Source of the DNA: UBA1161 sp002311745
GTDB taxonomy: Bacteria; Planctomycetota; Phycisphaerae; Tepidisphaerales; Tepidisphaeraceae
Direction: 5' to 3'
Assembly: GCA_050018415.1 (NCBI GenBank)
Contig: JBEKAB010000020.1
Location: 1 to 64,000 of the forward strand
Length of the DNA: 64,000 bases
In this document: positions 1 through 8,049 of the stretch, in pieces
How the letters are laid out: every line of letters begins with the position of its first letter
Numbering within the stretch: position 1 is the stretch's first letter
The notes under the pieces: model-generated
Told to the model about the DNA's origin: nothing
Seen by the model: the letters and a program-made list of their open reading frames with translations, nothing else
The model's database searches: none
Position numbers and translations under genes: made by a program

Positions 1-89
1 AGTACATCGAGGTGTTTTACAATCGCCAGAGGCGTCACTCTGCGATAGGCTACATGAGCCCCGAGCAGTTCGAGGCCAGCCTCAATTGA
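1..89 (+). CDS. IS3-family transposase (OrfB), C-terminal end only
   Basis: Reading from base 3, the frame gives about 28 residues ending in TGA at 87-89. They contain YNRQRRHSAIGYMSPEQFE, the classic tail of the IS3-family OrfB integrase-core transposase (the N-x-x-R-x-H-x-x-L/I-G-Y-x-S-P motif). Everything upstream lies outside the window, so it cannot be said whether the element is intact. No terminal inverted repeat was recognised in the bases that follow. It marks insertion-sequence activity at the left edge, just before a polysaccharide gene pair. Confidence 0.8.
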   Translation, partial: YIEVFYNRQRRHSAIGYMSPEQFEASLN

Positions 90-158
90 CGTCTCCGTCG
101 CGCCCACCGTTCGTGGGGAAGCTCATCCCGCCCCCTGGCGACGCGGCTCTACGTTCTT

Positions 159-194
159 ATCCGCGTTATCCGTGTAATCCGTGGTCAAATCCGT
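159..194. repeat. short tandem 9-bp repeats in an otherwise empty spacer
   Basis: Three consecutive nine-base units begin at 159, 168 and 177 (ATCCGCGTT, ATCCGTGTA, ATCCGTGGT). A further ATCCGT at 189 follows after CAA. The repeats lie in the non-coding stretch between the transposase tail and the next gene (90-371), where nothing else was recognised. Confidence 0.5.
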
Positions 195-371
195 CTTTGC
201 ATTCCGCGGCCATCGGCACGCGGATTTCTCGCTTGCGCCCAAACTTCGTCATCAGCGGCGACCAATTCCTGGCGTAATTGTGTTTTGGCGCAAGGTTTGT
301 ACGATTCCTACCGCGTCGGATCAGTCCCACGGAACAGCCGTCCGGAGGGCCTGGATCGAACGATTACAGCC

Positions 372-1124
372 ATGAGCGTGGAATCGCAGCCAGGCCAAGG
401 GCCGATCAAGCAGACCAAGCTGTCCATCGTCATTCCCGTGTACAACGAGGAGACGACGATCCAGCGGCTGGTGGGTTTGGTGCTGGCCGCCCCCCTGCCG
501 GACGGCGTCGTCCGCGAGCTGATCTGCGTCAATGACTGTTCCAAAGACGGCACGGCGGACAAGCTCGATCAGCTCAAGCAGCTTTTCCCGGATGCGGACA
601 TCCGCGTGTTCCACAAGAAGCTCAACCAAGGCAAAGGCGCGGCCTTGCGGGACGGGTTCAAGCAGACGACCGGCGATATCGTGCTGATCCAGGATGCGGA
701 CTTGGAGTACGATCCGCAGGATTATCCGCGGCTGCTGTGGCCCATCCTGCAGGACAAGGCGGACGTGGTGTACGGCAGCCGGTTTGTTGGCGAGACCCAT
801 CGCGTGCTGTATTTCTGGCACACGATCGGCAACAAGTTCCTGACGGCCTTCAGCAACATGTTCACCAATCTGAACCTGACGGACATGGAGGTTTGTTACA
901 AGGTGTTCCGTAAGCCGGTGCTGGATCGGATCACCGTCAAGTGCGACCGGTTCGGATTTGAGCCGGAGATCACGGCCAAGGTGGCCAAGCAGCGGCCGCG
1001 GCTGCGAATCTACGAGGTGGGGATCGCCTATTACGGCCGGAGTTACGAAGAAGGCAAAAAAATCACCTGGAAAGACGGAATCAAGGCGATTTTGACGATC
1101 ATTCGATTCCGGTTTTGCGACTGA
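372..1124 (+). CDS. glycosyltransferase family 2, dolichyl/polyprenyl-phosphate mannose synthase-like
   Basis: A 250-residue GT-A enzyme expected to transfer a sugar from a nucleotide donor, probably onto polyprenyl phosphate at the cytoplasmic membrane face. Motifs: LSIVIPVYNEE near residue 17, NDCSKDGT, and the metal-binding QDADLEYDP. The arrangement resembles DPM1-type enzymes without C-terminal membrane helices. The frame stays open to a TTG at 285, but the ATG at 372 gives the normal family N-terminus; no clear ribosome-binding site precedes it. The next gene, a UDP-glucuronate decarboxylase, starts 59 bases downstream on the same strand, so the two probably form a sugar-assembly operon. 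The exact acceptor cannot be told. Confidence 0.85.
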   Translation: MSVESQPGQGPIKQTKLSIVIPVYNEETTIQRLVGLVLAAPLPDGVVRELICVNDCSKDGTADKLDQLKQLFPDADIRVFHKKLNQGKGAALRDGFKQTTGDIVLIQDADLEYDPQDYPRLLWPILQDKADVVYGSRFVGETHRVLYFWHTIGNKFLTAFSNMFTNLNLTDMEVCYKVFRKPVLDRITVKCDRFGFEPEITAKVAKQRPRLRIYEVGIAYYGRSYEEGKKITWKDGIKAILTIIRFRFCD

Positions 1125-1183
1125 CACCACGGTTTGAACAAACCGATAATGGAACGGACAACGTCTTTGAGGAAAGCCCGATA

Positions 1184-2134
1184 ATGCGAATTCTGATCTC
1201 CGGCGCCGCCGGCTTCCTGGCTTCACACCTGAGCGACCTGCTGCTGGGCCAGGGGCACGAAGTGGTGGGAGTGGACAATTTTCTCACCGGCAAGCCGCAG
1301 AACATCGCGCACCTTCGCGGCAAGCATCCCGCGTACACGTTCATCGAAGGGGATGTGATCGACCCGCTGAACTTCGAGGGTCCGTTGGACCGTATCTACC
1401 ACATGGCCTCGCCGGCCAGTCCGCTGGGTTACGGCAAGCACCAGATCGCCACGCTCAAGGTCAATAGCCAGGGAACGTGGAACCTGCTGGAGTTGGCCGA
1501 GGCCAAGAACGCACGCTTCCTCATGGCCAGCACCAGCGAGTGCTACGGCGATCCGGCGGTGCATCCGCAGCGCGAGGAATACTGGGGCAACGTCAATCCG
1601 ATCGGCCTGCGCAGCATGTACGACGAGGCCAAGCGCTTCGGCGAAGCCTGCACCATGGCGTACAACCGCGAGCGCAAGGTCGATACCCGCATCATCCGCA
1701 TCTTCAACACCTATGGGCCGCGCATGGACCCGTACGACGGCCGCGTGGTCATCAGCTTCATCCGCCAGGCGCTGAACAATGAGCCGATGACGGTCTTCGG
1801 CAACGGGATGCAGACGCGCAGCCTCTGCTACGTCAGCGACCTGATCATCGGGATTCAGTTGACCATGGAAGGCGATTTTTGCGAGCCGATCAACCTGGGC
1901 AACCCGGACGAAGTGCCGATTCTGCAGATTGCGCGGGACGTTTTGGGATTGGTTCCCCAGAGCCGCAGCCAGATCACGTTTCATCCGATGCCGCCGGACG
2001 ATCCGCGATTGCGCTGCCCGGACATCACGCGAGCTCGGCAGGTGTTGGGCTGGTCGCCCAAAGTGCCGCGCAAGGAGGGGCTTGCCAAGATGATCGAGTT
2101 TTACCGGGATCAGCTCATAGACAGGAAGTCGTAG
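1184..2134 (+). CDS. UDP-glucuronate decarboxylase (UDP-xylose synthase)-like SDR
   Basis: A 316-residue extended short-chain dehydrogenase expected to convert UDP-glucuronate to UDP-xylose with bound NAD. It starts MRILISGAAGFLASHL (Rossmann glycine motif). It has STSECYGDP and the catalytic Tyr-x-x-x-Lys as SMYDEAKRFGE; the Asp-Glu within it is typical of UXS rather than of 4-epimerases. RIFNTYGPRMDPYDGRVV and a CYVSDL segment also match UXS. The ATG at 1184 is preceded by GAGGAAAG. Its last 20 bases overlap the end of the convergent TPR gene at 2115. Confidence 0.88.
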   Translation: MRILISGAAGFLASHLSDLLLGQGHEVVGVDNFLTGKPQNIAHLRGKHPAYTFIEGDVIDPLNFEGPLDRIYHMASPASPLGYGKHQIATLKVNSQGTWNLLELAEAKNARFLMASTSECYGDPAVHPQREEYWGNVNPIGLRSMYDEAKRFGEACTMAYNRERKVDTRIIRIFNTYGPRMDPYDGRVVISFIRQALNNEPMTVFGNGMQTRSLCYVSDLIIGIQLTMEGDFCEPINLGNPDEVPILQIARDVLGLVPQSRSQITFHPMPPDDPRLRCPDITRARQVLGWSPKVPRKEGLAKMIEFYRDQLIDRKS

Positions 2135-4085
2135 CCTCGCCGCCGCCGCCGCACCACTGCCGCCACATCGCCCGATACGCGCTCTCCATGTTGCGGGTGA
2201 ATCGCTCGGCATCCATCAGTGGCGACTTTTCCATCCGCTGACGGAGCTCGCCTCGCATTTGAGACAAGCGCGGCAGATCGCCCGCTAGGCCCACGGCCAA
2301 AGACACAAAATCCTGCGGCCTTTGCCCCACAAGCTCCTCGGCTAAACCCAAGTTCTTGCTTTGGCTCCAGCCTGCCCGCGACACCGCCCTCTGACCCACC
2401 ATGCTCACCACCGGAACACCCATCCACAGACTGTCCAAGCTGGTGGTGTGCCCGTTGTACGGAAACGTGTCCAGTCCGATATCGATGCGGTGATACCGCT
2501 TCAGGTACTGATCCCGAGGAGCAAACTCCACAAACTCCACGCGATCCGCCTGGACTTTCAGTTTCTCCAGCACCGCTTGGCGGTGCGAGCCTTGCGGGCA
2601 CAGCAGGATCAGCCGCGAACCGGGCACCGCCGACAGAACCTGCGACCACAGCTCCAACGTGCCGGCGTTGACCTTGCAGAAGTTGTTCAGGCAGCCGAAG
2701 GTCACATGGCCAACCGAAAGAGCCGGCAGAGCGTTCACCGGCGGCTGATCAGTCAACGGATCGTAACACCAGAACGTATCCGGCAGGCGGATGGATTTCT
2801 CGACGTAATCGCCATCGGCGTCTGGCGGGTCCAGGTACGGATCGGTCAGGCGGTAGTCCATGGCCGTCATGCCCGTGGTGCCCGGATACGCCAGCCAGGC
2901 CACCTGCACGGGCGCGGGCTTGCGGGCAAAGACCAGGGGCCGGCCATGGGCCATGTGCATCGTCAGGTCCACCAGGATGTCGATTTGGTCCTGGCGGATC
3001 AGGTTCGCCACCTGCTCGTCACTTAAATCAACGATGCTTCGCCACGTGTCCGCGTAGCCGCGGATGCGCCCGCTCAGCTTGTCGGGTCGTGGCACGTGAG
3101 CATAGCAATAGATCTCGAATTGCTGATGGTCGTGGTGCGAGAAAAACGGGATGGTGAAAAAGGACTGACAATGAATGCGAAAACACGGCGAGAGATACCC
3201 GATGCGCAATCGGCGATTCAGCGAGCGGTCATGGCGATGCGGCAGAATCTCGCTGCGCAGCGGCTGCGCGTAAAGCTGATCCCATTTGCGGTGTTCCTGC
3301 AAAATGGCCCCGGCATCGTAATCGGGGTGATACAGCAGGGCATAAACCAGATTGCTGTGGAATGACGCGCCTCTCGGAGCCAGAGCCACCGCCTTGCGAA
3401 ATTCGTCGATCGCTTCGGGCAAGCGGCCCGCGGCCTGCAGCGCAACAGCCAAGCCGTTGTGCGCTGCAGCGTCCTTGGGCTGCAGGGCGATCGCCTTGGC
3501 GAACGCGGCAATCGCCTCTTCCAGCTCCCCTTTGACCTGCAGTGAAACGCCGAGGTTGCTGTATGCCTGCGCAAAGTCGGGCCGCAGCGTCACCGCTTTG
3601 CGGAAGGCGTCAATGCTCTGGCCCCAGCGGTTAGCGCTGACCAGGGCAACACCGAGCTTGTTGTGCGCATCGGCATGGTCGGGCCGCAGGGCCAAGGCCC
3701 GGCGGTACGCGTCAATGGCTTGCTCAGTACGTCCCTGCGCGTGCAACGCGTCGGCCAGGTCTTTCCAGGCCTCGGGATAATCGCCCTTGAGTTTGAGCGC
3801 CTGCTCGTACTGGCCGATGGCCTCGTCCAACCGCCCCATGGCCGCCAGGACCAGACCGAGATTGCAATGAAAATCCGCGGCGGATGGGTCCAGCGCCACG
3901 GCCTGGCGCAGCAGCGCCAGCGACTGCTCCGTGTCTCCCAGTTGATGGGTGACGATCCCCAGCAGGTGCAGGACCTGGGCATCGTCCGGTCGCGCCGTCA
4001 GCACCTGGCGATAAAGCGCCGCGGCTTCGGCCAGACGCCCGGCGGCGTGGTGTTGCTTGGCCAGTTCGAGCGTTTGCTGGGTCAT
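2115..4085 (-). CDS. TPR protein with O-GlcNAc-transferase-like (GT41/SPINDLY) domain
   Basis: 656 residues. About seven or eight 34-residue TPR units fill residues 1-270 (for example FHCNLGLVLAAMGRLDEAI), followed from about 290 to 650 by a GT41 catalytic domain. The domain shows a GYLSPCFRIHC segment, a KVNAGTLELW lysine segment and the donor-site DTFPYNGHTTSLDSLWMGVPVV region (positions about 2400-2480). The family transfers GlcNAc or another sugar to Ser/Thr of proteins. The target here is unknown; surface proteins or glycan enzymes are plausible. The frame is open far upstream, but the ATG at 4085 overlaps the TGA of the preceding gene by four bases, which fixes the start. The two TPR genes probably arose by domain shuffling on a shared TPR scaffold. 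Confidence 0.85.
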   Translation of the reverse strand: MTQQTLELAKQHHAAGRLAEAAALYRQVLTARPDDAQVLHLLGIVTHQLGDTEQSLALLRQAVALDPSAADFHCNLGLVLAAMGRLDEAIGQYEQALKLKGDYPEAWKDLADALHAQGRTEQAIDAYRRALALRPDHADAHNKLGVALVSANRWGQSIDAFRKAVTLRPDFAQAYSNLGVSLQVKGELEEAIAAFAKAIALQPKDAAAHNGLAVALQAAGRLPEAIDEFRKAVALAPRGASFHSNLVYALLYHPDYDAGAILQEHRKWDQLYAQPLRSEILPHRHDRSLNRRLRIGYLSPCFRIHCQSFFTIPFFSHHDHQQFEIYCYAHVPRPDKLSGRIRGYADTWRSIVDLSDEQVANLIRQDQIDILVDLTMHMAHGRPLVFARKPAPVQVAWLAYPGTTGMTAMDYRLTDPYLDPPDADGDYVEKSIRLPDTFWCYDPLTDQPPVNALPALSVGHVTFGCLNNFCKVNAGTLELWSQVLSAVPGSRLILLCPQGSHRQAVLEKLKVQADRVEFVEFAPRDQYLKRYHRIDIGLDTFPYNGHTTSLDSLWMGVPVVSMVGQRAVSRAGWSQSKNLGLAEELVGQRPQDFVSLAVGLAGDLPRLSQMRGELRQRMEKSPLMDAERFTRNMESAYRAMWRQWCGGGGEATTSCL

Positions 4086-6067
4086 GACGCCGAGGATCCC
4101 CGCCCCGCTAAGAGCGTCGCCAAGGCGTCGGCCATTTGAGCGATGGGATGCCCCCAGTCGCCAGGCTTGGGTTGACGGAACAGCCGTGCGGTCGGATACC
4201 ACGGGCTGTCGCTGCGGCCCAGCAGCCAGCGCCAGTCCGGAACGTGCTTGAGCAATACCCACGCCGGCTTGCCCAGCGCCCCGGCCAACTGTGCCGCGGC
4301 GGTGTCGATGCTCACGATCAAATCCAGCTTCTGCATCAAGGCTGCGGTGTCGGCGAAATCCTCGATGCGGTCGGTCGGATCGATCAGTTGCATGGGCGGG
4401 GGCGGCTGCCGGGCCTGCTCCGCGCCTTCGCCAATCTGCAAACTGTAAAAACGGACACCGGGCCGAGCCAGCGGCGCCAACGCCGACAAGGGCACCGAAC
4501 GGTCCGGCGGATACGACCGCCCCGCCCAGACCAGGCCGATCTTGAAGTCCGCCGCAGCCGCGTCTAGCAGGTCCGAGAATTTCTCCTGCAACGCGGGATC
4601 GGTTTTGAGATACGGCCCGCGCCAGGGCAAATCCTGCGGCCGGAGCAACCCCAGCGTCAGCGGCAAACTCGGCAGCGGACAGTGCACGTCGAACGGCGGC
4701 AACGGCTGATGGGGCGTGAGGCATTGCTCCACCCCCGGCATGCCCTGCAACAATCTGTGCATCTGCGGCTGAGCGAGCAAGACGACGCGCCCCCCCCGCT
4801 GGGCCACCGCCGGCACGTAACGCACAAAATGGATCGTGTCCCCAAAGGCCTGCTCGAAGTGCAACAGAATCCGCCGGCCATGCAGATCGCTGCCATCCCA
4901 TATCGGCTGGGGAAACGCGCTGGTGCCGGCCAGAAACTCGCCGATCTTGCGGCGCCACTGGTACTCCGGCCAGCCTTGAGCAAAGTCGCCCAGGAGCAAC
5001 AGCACGAGCCCCAGGTTCCAATGGGCCGAGGCGAAATCCGCCTGCAACTCGATAGCCCGCCGATACCCCGCCAGCGCCGCGGGAAAATCGGCGTTGAGAT
5101 GATACACGTTGGCCAGGTTCGCCAAAGCCGCGGGATAATCCGGACGCAGCGCCAGAGCATGTCGATAAGCGTCCGTCGCTCCCTGCGCGTCTCCCCGGGC
5201 ATGCAGGACGTTGCCCAGGTTGACCCGCGCCGGCGGATCGCTTGGCTGCAAGGCTACGGCTTGGCGGCACTCGGCCAGCGCTTCGTCGAGATGTTCCGTG
5301 TATCTCAAGGCGTTGCCCAACTCGCTATGCGCTTCGACAAAATCCGGCTGAAGGGCGATGGCCTGCCGATACGCGGCGATCGCCTCCTCCAGGCGATGCT
5401 TGAGCATCAGGGCGTTGCCCAGATTGCACAGGGCAATCGGCGAATTGACCGACAGCGCCAGGGCTTGGCGATACTCGGCAATGGCGTCGTCCACGCGACC
5501 CATGGCTTGCAGGGCGTAGCCCAGGTTGTTGTGGGCCTCGGCGTAGCCGCGGCGCAACATCAGCGCCTGCCGATAGGCGCTGACCGCCTGCTCCCATTGG
5601 CCCTTGGCGCCCAAGGAGTTGCCCAGGTTATTCAGGGTTTCGGGTGATTCCGGGCGCAGCGCCAGCGCCTGCCGATAGGCCGCGATCGCCTGGTCCAGCT
5701 TCCCCTGGGCGCGCAGGGCGATGCCCAGGTTGTTGTGGGTCTCGGCGTCGCTGGGCGAGAGGACCAGCGCGTGTCGATAGGTGGCGATGGCTTCATCAAG
5801 CCGGCCCTTGCTGGCCAGGACCAGGCCAAGATTGCAGTGGAAATGCGAGCGGTGGGGATTGAGGGCGATGGATCGGCGGATGAAAGCCATCGCGTCGTCG
5901 CTTCGCCCGCTCTGGAAGGCGACGATGCCCAGCAGGTGCAGGGCGTCGGCCTGATCCGGCTGCTCAGCCAGAACCTGCTGGCAAAGCGCCTCGGCTTCGT
6001 GGAGCCGGCCGGCCTGCCGGTGCTGCTGCGCCAAGTCCAGAGACTGCTGGATCAACGTCGCCGTCAT
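4082..6067 (-). CDS. TPR protein with GT9/heptosyltransferase-like C-terminal domain
   Basis: 661 residues. Eleven TPR units cover residues 1 to about 365, each close to the consensus (NNLGxALxxxGxxxxAIxxYRQALALxP). A C-terminal domain from about 390 has the LHFEQAFGDTIHFVRYVP motif seen in TPR-coupled GT9-like proteins of planctomycetes and cyanobacteria, and SIDTAAAQLAGALGKP near the end, the usual GT9 donor-site segment. An ATG at 6076 is also in frame, but GGAG lies nine bases before the ATG at 6067, which also gives an N-terminus matching the downstream paralogue. Coupled to the next gene through ATGA. Substrate unknown. Confidence 0.8.
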   Translation of the reverse strand: MTATLIQQSLDLAQQHRQAGRLHEAEALCQQVLAEQPDQADALHLLGIVAFQSGRSDDAMAFIRRSIALNPHRSHFHCNLGLVLASKGRLDEAIATYRHALVLSPSDAETHNNLGIALRAQGKLDQAIAAYRQALALRPESPETLNNLGNSLGAKGQWEQAVSAYRQALMLRRGYAEAHNNLGYALQAMGRVDDAIAEYRQALALSVNSPIALCNLGNALMLKHRLEEAIAAYRQAIALQPDFVEAHSELGNALRYTEHLDEALAECRQAVALQPSDPPARVNLGNVLHARGDAQGATDAYRHALALRPDYPAALANLANVYHLNADFPAALAGYRRAIELQADFASAHWNLGLVLLLLGDFAQGWPEYQWRRKIGEFLAGTSAFPQPIWDGSDLHGRRILLHFEQAFGDTIHFVRYVPAVAQRGGRVVLLAQPQMHRLLQGMPGVEQCLTPHQPLPPFDVHCPLPSLPLTLGLLRPQDLPWRGPYLKTDPALQEKFSDLLDAAAADFKIGLVWAGRSYPPDRSVPLSALAPLARPGVRFYSLQIGEGAEQARQPPPPMQLIDPTDRIEDFADTAALMQKLDLIVSIDTAAAQLAGALGKPAWVLLKHVPDWRWLLGRSDSPWYPTARLFRQPKPGDWGHPIAQMADALATLLAGRGSSAS

Positions 6068-6143
6068 CGCGTGCATCTCCGCCGCTTAGAGGCTCTCAAG
6101 CGACAGCGATCATAAACGATGGCGCCTTAGCGGCAAGGAAGAA

Positions 6144-6770
6144 TCATGGGGGCGGGCCGACTCGCCGCGCTTGCAGTTGGGACAGCAACCCGCGCAGGGC
6201 GGCGTCGAGGCGACTGAGGATGTCCTCTGCGCTGAGGCGGCTCAAATCCATCGCCGGGCCGTACAGCACGCGGATCGGATGCGGGCGGAACAGGATACGG
6301 CCCTTGGGCCAGGCCTGGAACGAGCCGTCGATGGCGACGGGAACGACGGGGACGCCGGCCCGGCGGATGACCAGCGCCACGCCCTTCTCCATCGGGCCGA
6401 TCTCGCCGGTTTCCGTGCGCGAGCCTTCGGGATAGATGTTCAAAATGTACCCTTCCCGGAGTCGGTGGATGGCCTCCTTGACCGCCCCCACGTCGCCCTG
6501 GCCCTGGCGAACGGGAAAGGCGTGCAGGTTGCGGATCAGCCAGGAGAACATCGGATTGGAAAACAGGCCGCTGCGGGCCATGAAACTGACCGGGCGGCGC
6601 AGGTGCACGGCGATCAGCATCGGATCGAGATAGCTTTGATGATTGGCCACCAGCAGCACGCCGCCGGCGGCGGGCACGTTCCCGCGACCGTACGTTCGCA
6701 AGTCAAACAACAGCGTGGTGGAAACGCGTACGACGGCCTGAAGCAATTTCCACAGCAGGGATCGTTGCAT
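6144..6770 (-). CDS. plsC: 1-acyl-sn-glycerol-3-phosphate acyltransferase
   Basis: 208 residues. Makes phosphatidic acid from lysophosphatidic acid at the inner membrane. The two family blocks are clear: NHQSYLDP (His-x4-Asp catalytic dyad) near residue 43 and YPEGSRTETG (phosphate/glycerol binding). A hydrophobic N-terminus (LLWKLLQAVVRV) would associate with the membrane. The start lies nine bases after the stop of cmk, so the two are co-transcribed; cmk-plsC adjacency is common in bacteria and supports both calls. Confidence 0.9.
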   Translation of the reverse strand: MQRSLLWKLLQAVVRVSTTLLFDLRTYGRGNVPAAGGVLLVANHQSYLDPMLIAVHLRRPVSFMARSGLFSNPMFSWLIRNLHAFPVRQGQGDVGAVKEAIHRLREGYILNIYPEGSRTETGEIGPMEKGVALVIRRAGVPVVPVAIDGSFQAWPKGRILFRPHPIRVLYGPAMDLSRLSAEDILSRLDAALRGLLSQLQARRVGPPP

Positions 6771-6779
6771 GGCGAGTGC

Positions 6780-7448
6780 TCAACCCCCGATTCGTGCCCG
6801 AGCGATTGCGACGATTTTGTCCACCACCTGCTGCTGCGAGAGATGCGTGGTGTCGATGACCTGCGCGTCGGCGGCGCGCGACAGAGGCCCGATGGCCCGC
6901 TTGGAGTCGCGGGTATCGCGATCCATCATTTGCCGGTGCAACTGGGCTACGTCCACCACTTCGCCGCGGGCGCGGAGTTGATTGGCCCGGCGGCGGGCGC
7001 GCTCGGCGGGATCGGCATCCAGGTAAAACTTGAGCTGGGCGTCGGGGAAAACCACGGTTCCCTGATCGCGTCCTTCGGAAACGAGATTGGGCCGAGCCTG
7101 GCCGACTTGGCGCTGCTGCTCCACGAGCAGTTGGCGGATTTCCGGGACCTGGGCGACGAAAGACGCGGCGCCGGTGACTTGGCCGCCGCGGAGCAGGTGT
7201 CCGACGTTCTCGCCGTTGAGCAAGACGGCCGGGGGACGCTGGGAGAAGTCGAAGACGATCCTGGCATGGCGGGCAACGAACGCCAGCTCGCGCTCTTCCT
7301 GGAGGTTGCAGCCGCGTCGCAGCGCCGCCAGGGCGACGGCGCGGTACATGGCGCCGGTATCCAGGAAATCGAAGCCGAGTTGCGCGGCCACGGCCTGCGC
7401 CACAGAGGATTTTCCGGTACCGGCAGGACCGTCGATGGTGATGATCAT
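6780..7448 (-). CDS. cmk: cytidylate kinase
   Basis: 222 residues, normal for the family. Phosphorylates CMP/dCMP with ATP in the cytoplasm. The N-terminal MIITIDGPAGTGKSSVAQ carries the P-loop, and FLDTGAMYRAVAL is the signature that follows it. Later segments (EGRDQGTVVFPDA, the CMP-binding RRANQLRARGE and DRDTRDSKRAIGPL) also match Cmk. The frame is open for another 15 residues to 7493, but only the ATG at 7448 gives the family N-terminus. Leads a two-gene unit with plsC. Confidence 0.93.
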   Translation of the reverse strand: MIITIDGPAGTGKSSVAQAVAAQLGFDFLDTGAMYRAVALAALRRGCNLQEERELAFVARHARIVFDFSQRPPAVLLNGENVGHLLRGGQVTGAASFVAQVPEIRQLLVEQQRQVGQARPNLVSEGRDQGTVVFPDAQLKFYLDADPAERARRRANQLRARGEVVDVAQLHRQMMDRDTRDSKRAIGPLSRAADAQVIDTTHLSQQQVVDKIVAIARARIGG

Positions 7449-8049
7449 GGATCGCGCTACATTCGAAACCGACTGGGGGCACATCATGCCCAAATTAAAA
7501 ATAGCCGCAAGTCAAACACTCCATCTGATGTTCGGGGCGTTATTGCCATTTAAGCCATTTAATCTAGGCAATATTTAGCAGGCGTTAGCCCTTTCTTGCC
7601 TAAATTAACCAAGTTGGGACGAATCTCCACCCATTTCACTCCGATGTAGGCGATGGAAACAACACGCAATGGGAACGGATAGAAAAATATTTGCGCAACG
7701 CGGATTTGGTCGTTGCAAACGCGCGGCTGATCCGCATTGTGGACATAGAGCTCCGGTGCATTTCCGAATGGGGCAGACGCCGGGCTTCACGCGAGACAGT
7801 CGCCGCGGAGGAGCGGCGATCACACAGGAACGCGAAGCGCTTTTACGCGCGGCGTCCGGTGGCGGGGCGATCCAACGCCAAGCATCCCGACGCAAAGCGT
7901 TCTAAATTGGTGAGGGGTGTCGACCCACACCAGTGTCGGTGCCGCCAGTTGTATCCGCTGCACTGATTAAAACTTCGTTTTTTTAGCGCAGCCGCCCGCC
8001 ACAGTCGTTTCCGTGGCCCGGCTGGACGCATCAAACATCGGAGGTTGCG
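7449..8049. other. divergent intergenic region, no gene supported
   Basis: About 600 bases between cmk (-) and the surface protein (+). Short open frames here lack recognisable domains or good start sites. The segment at 7490-7620 is clearly AT-richer than the rest and probably holds the cmk promoter. Just before 8050 the bases CGGAGGTTGCG form a strong ribosome-binding site for the surface-protein gene. No tRNA, repeat or hairpin was seen. Confidence 0.4.

Noticed and set aside
321..1226. 301-codon - strand frame over the GT2 gene
   Set aside because: Antisense shadow of two clear + strand enzymes, with Arg/His-rich composition.
4086..5270. 395-codon N-terminal extension of the GT41 gene frame
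   Set aside because: It overlaps the upstream TPR gene in another frame; the ATGA junction at 4082-4085 and the TPR start at MTQQTLELAKQ fix the true start.
7669..7966. Two overlapping small + frames in the cmk/surface-protein spacer
   Set aside because: Arg/Ala-rich with no domain, poor start context and no ribosome-binding site.
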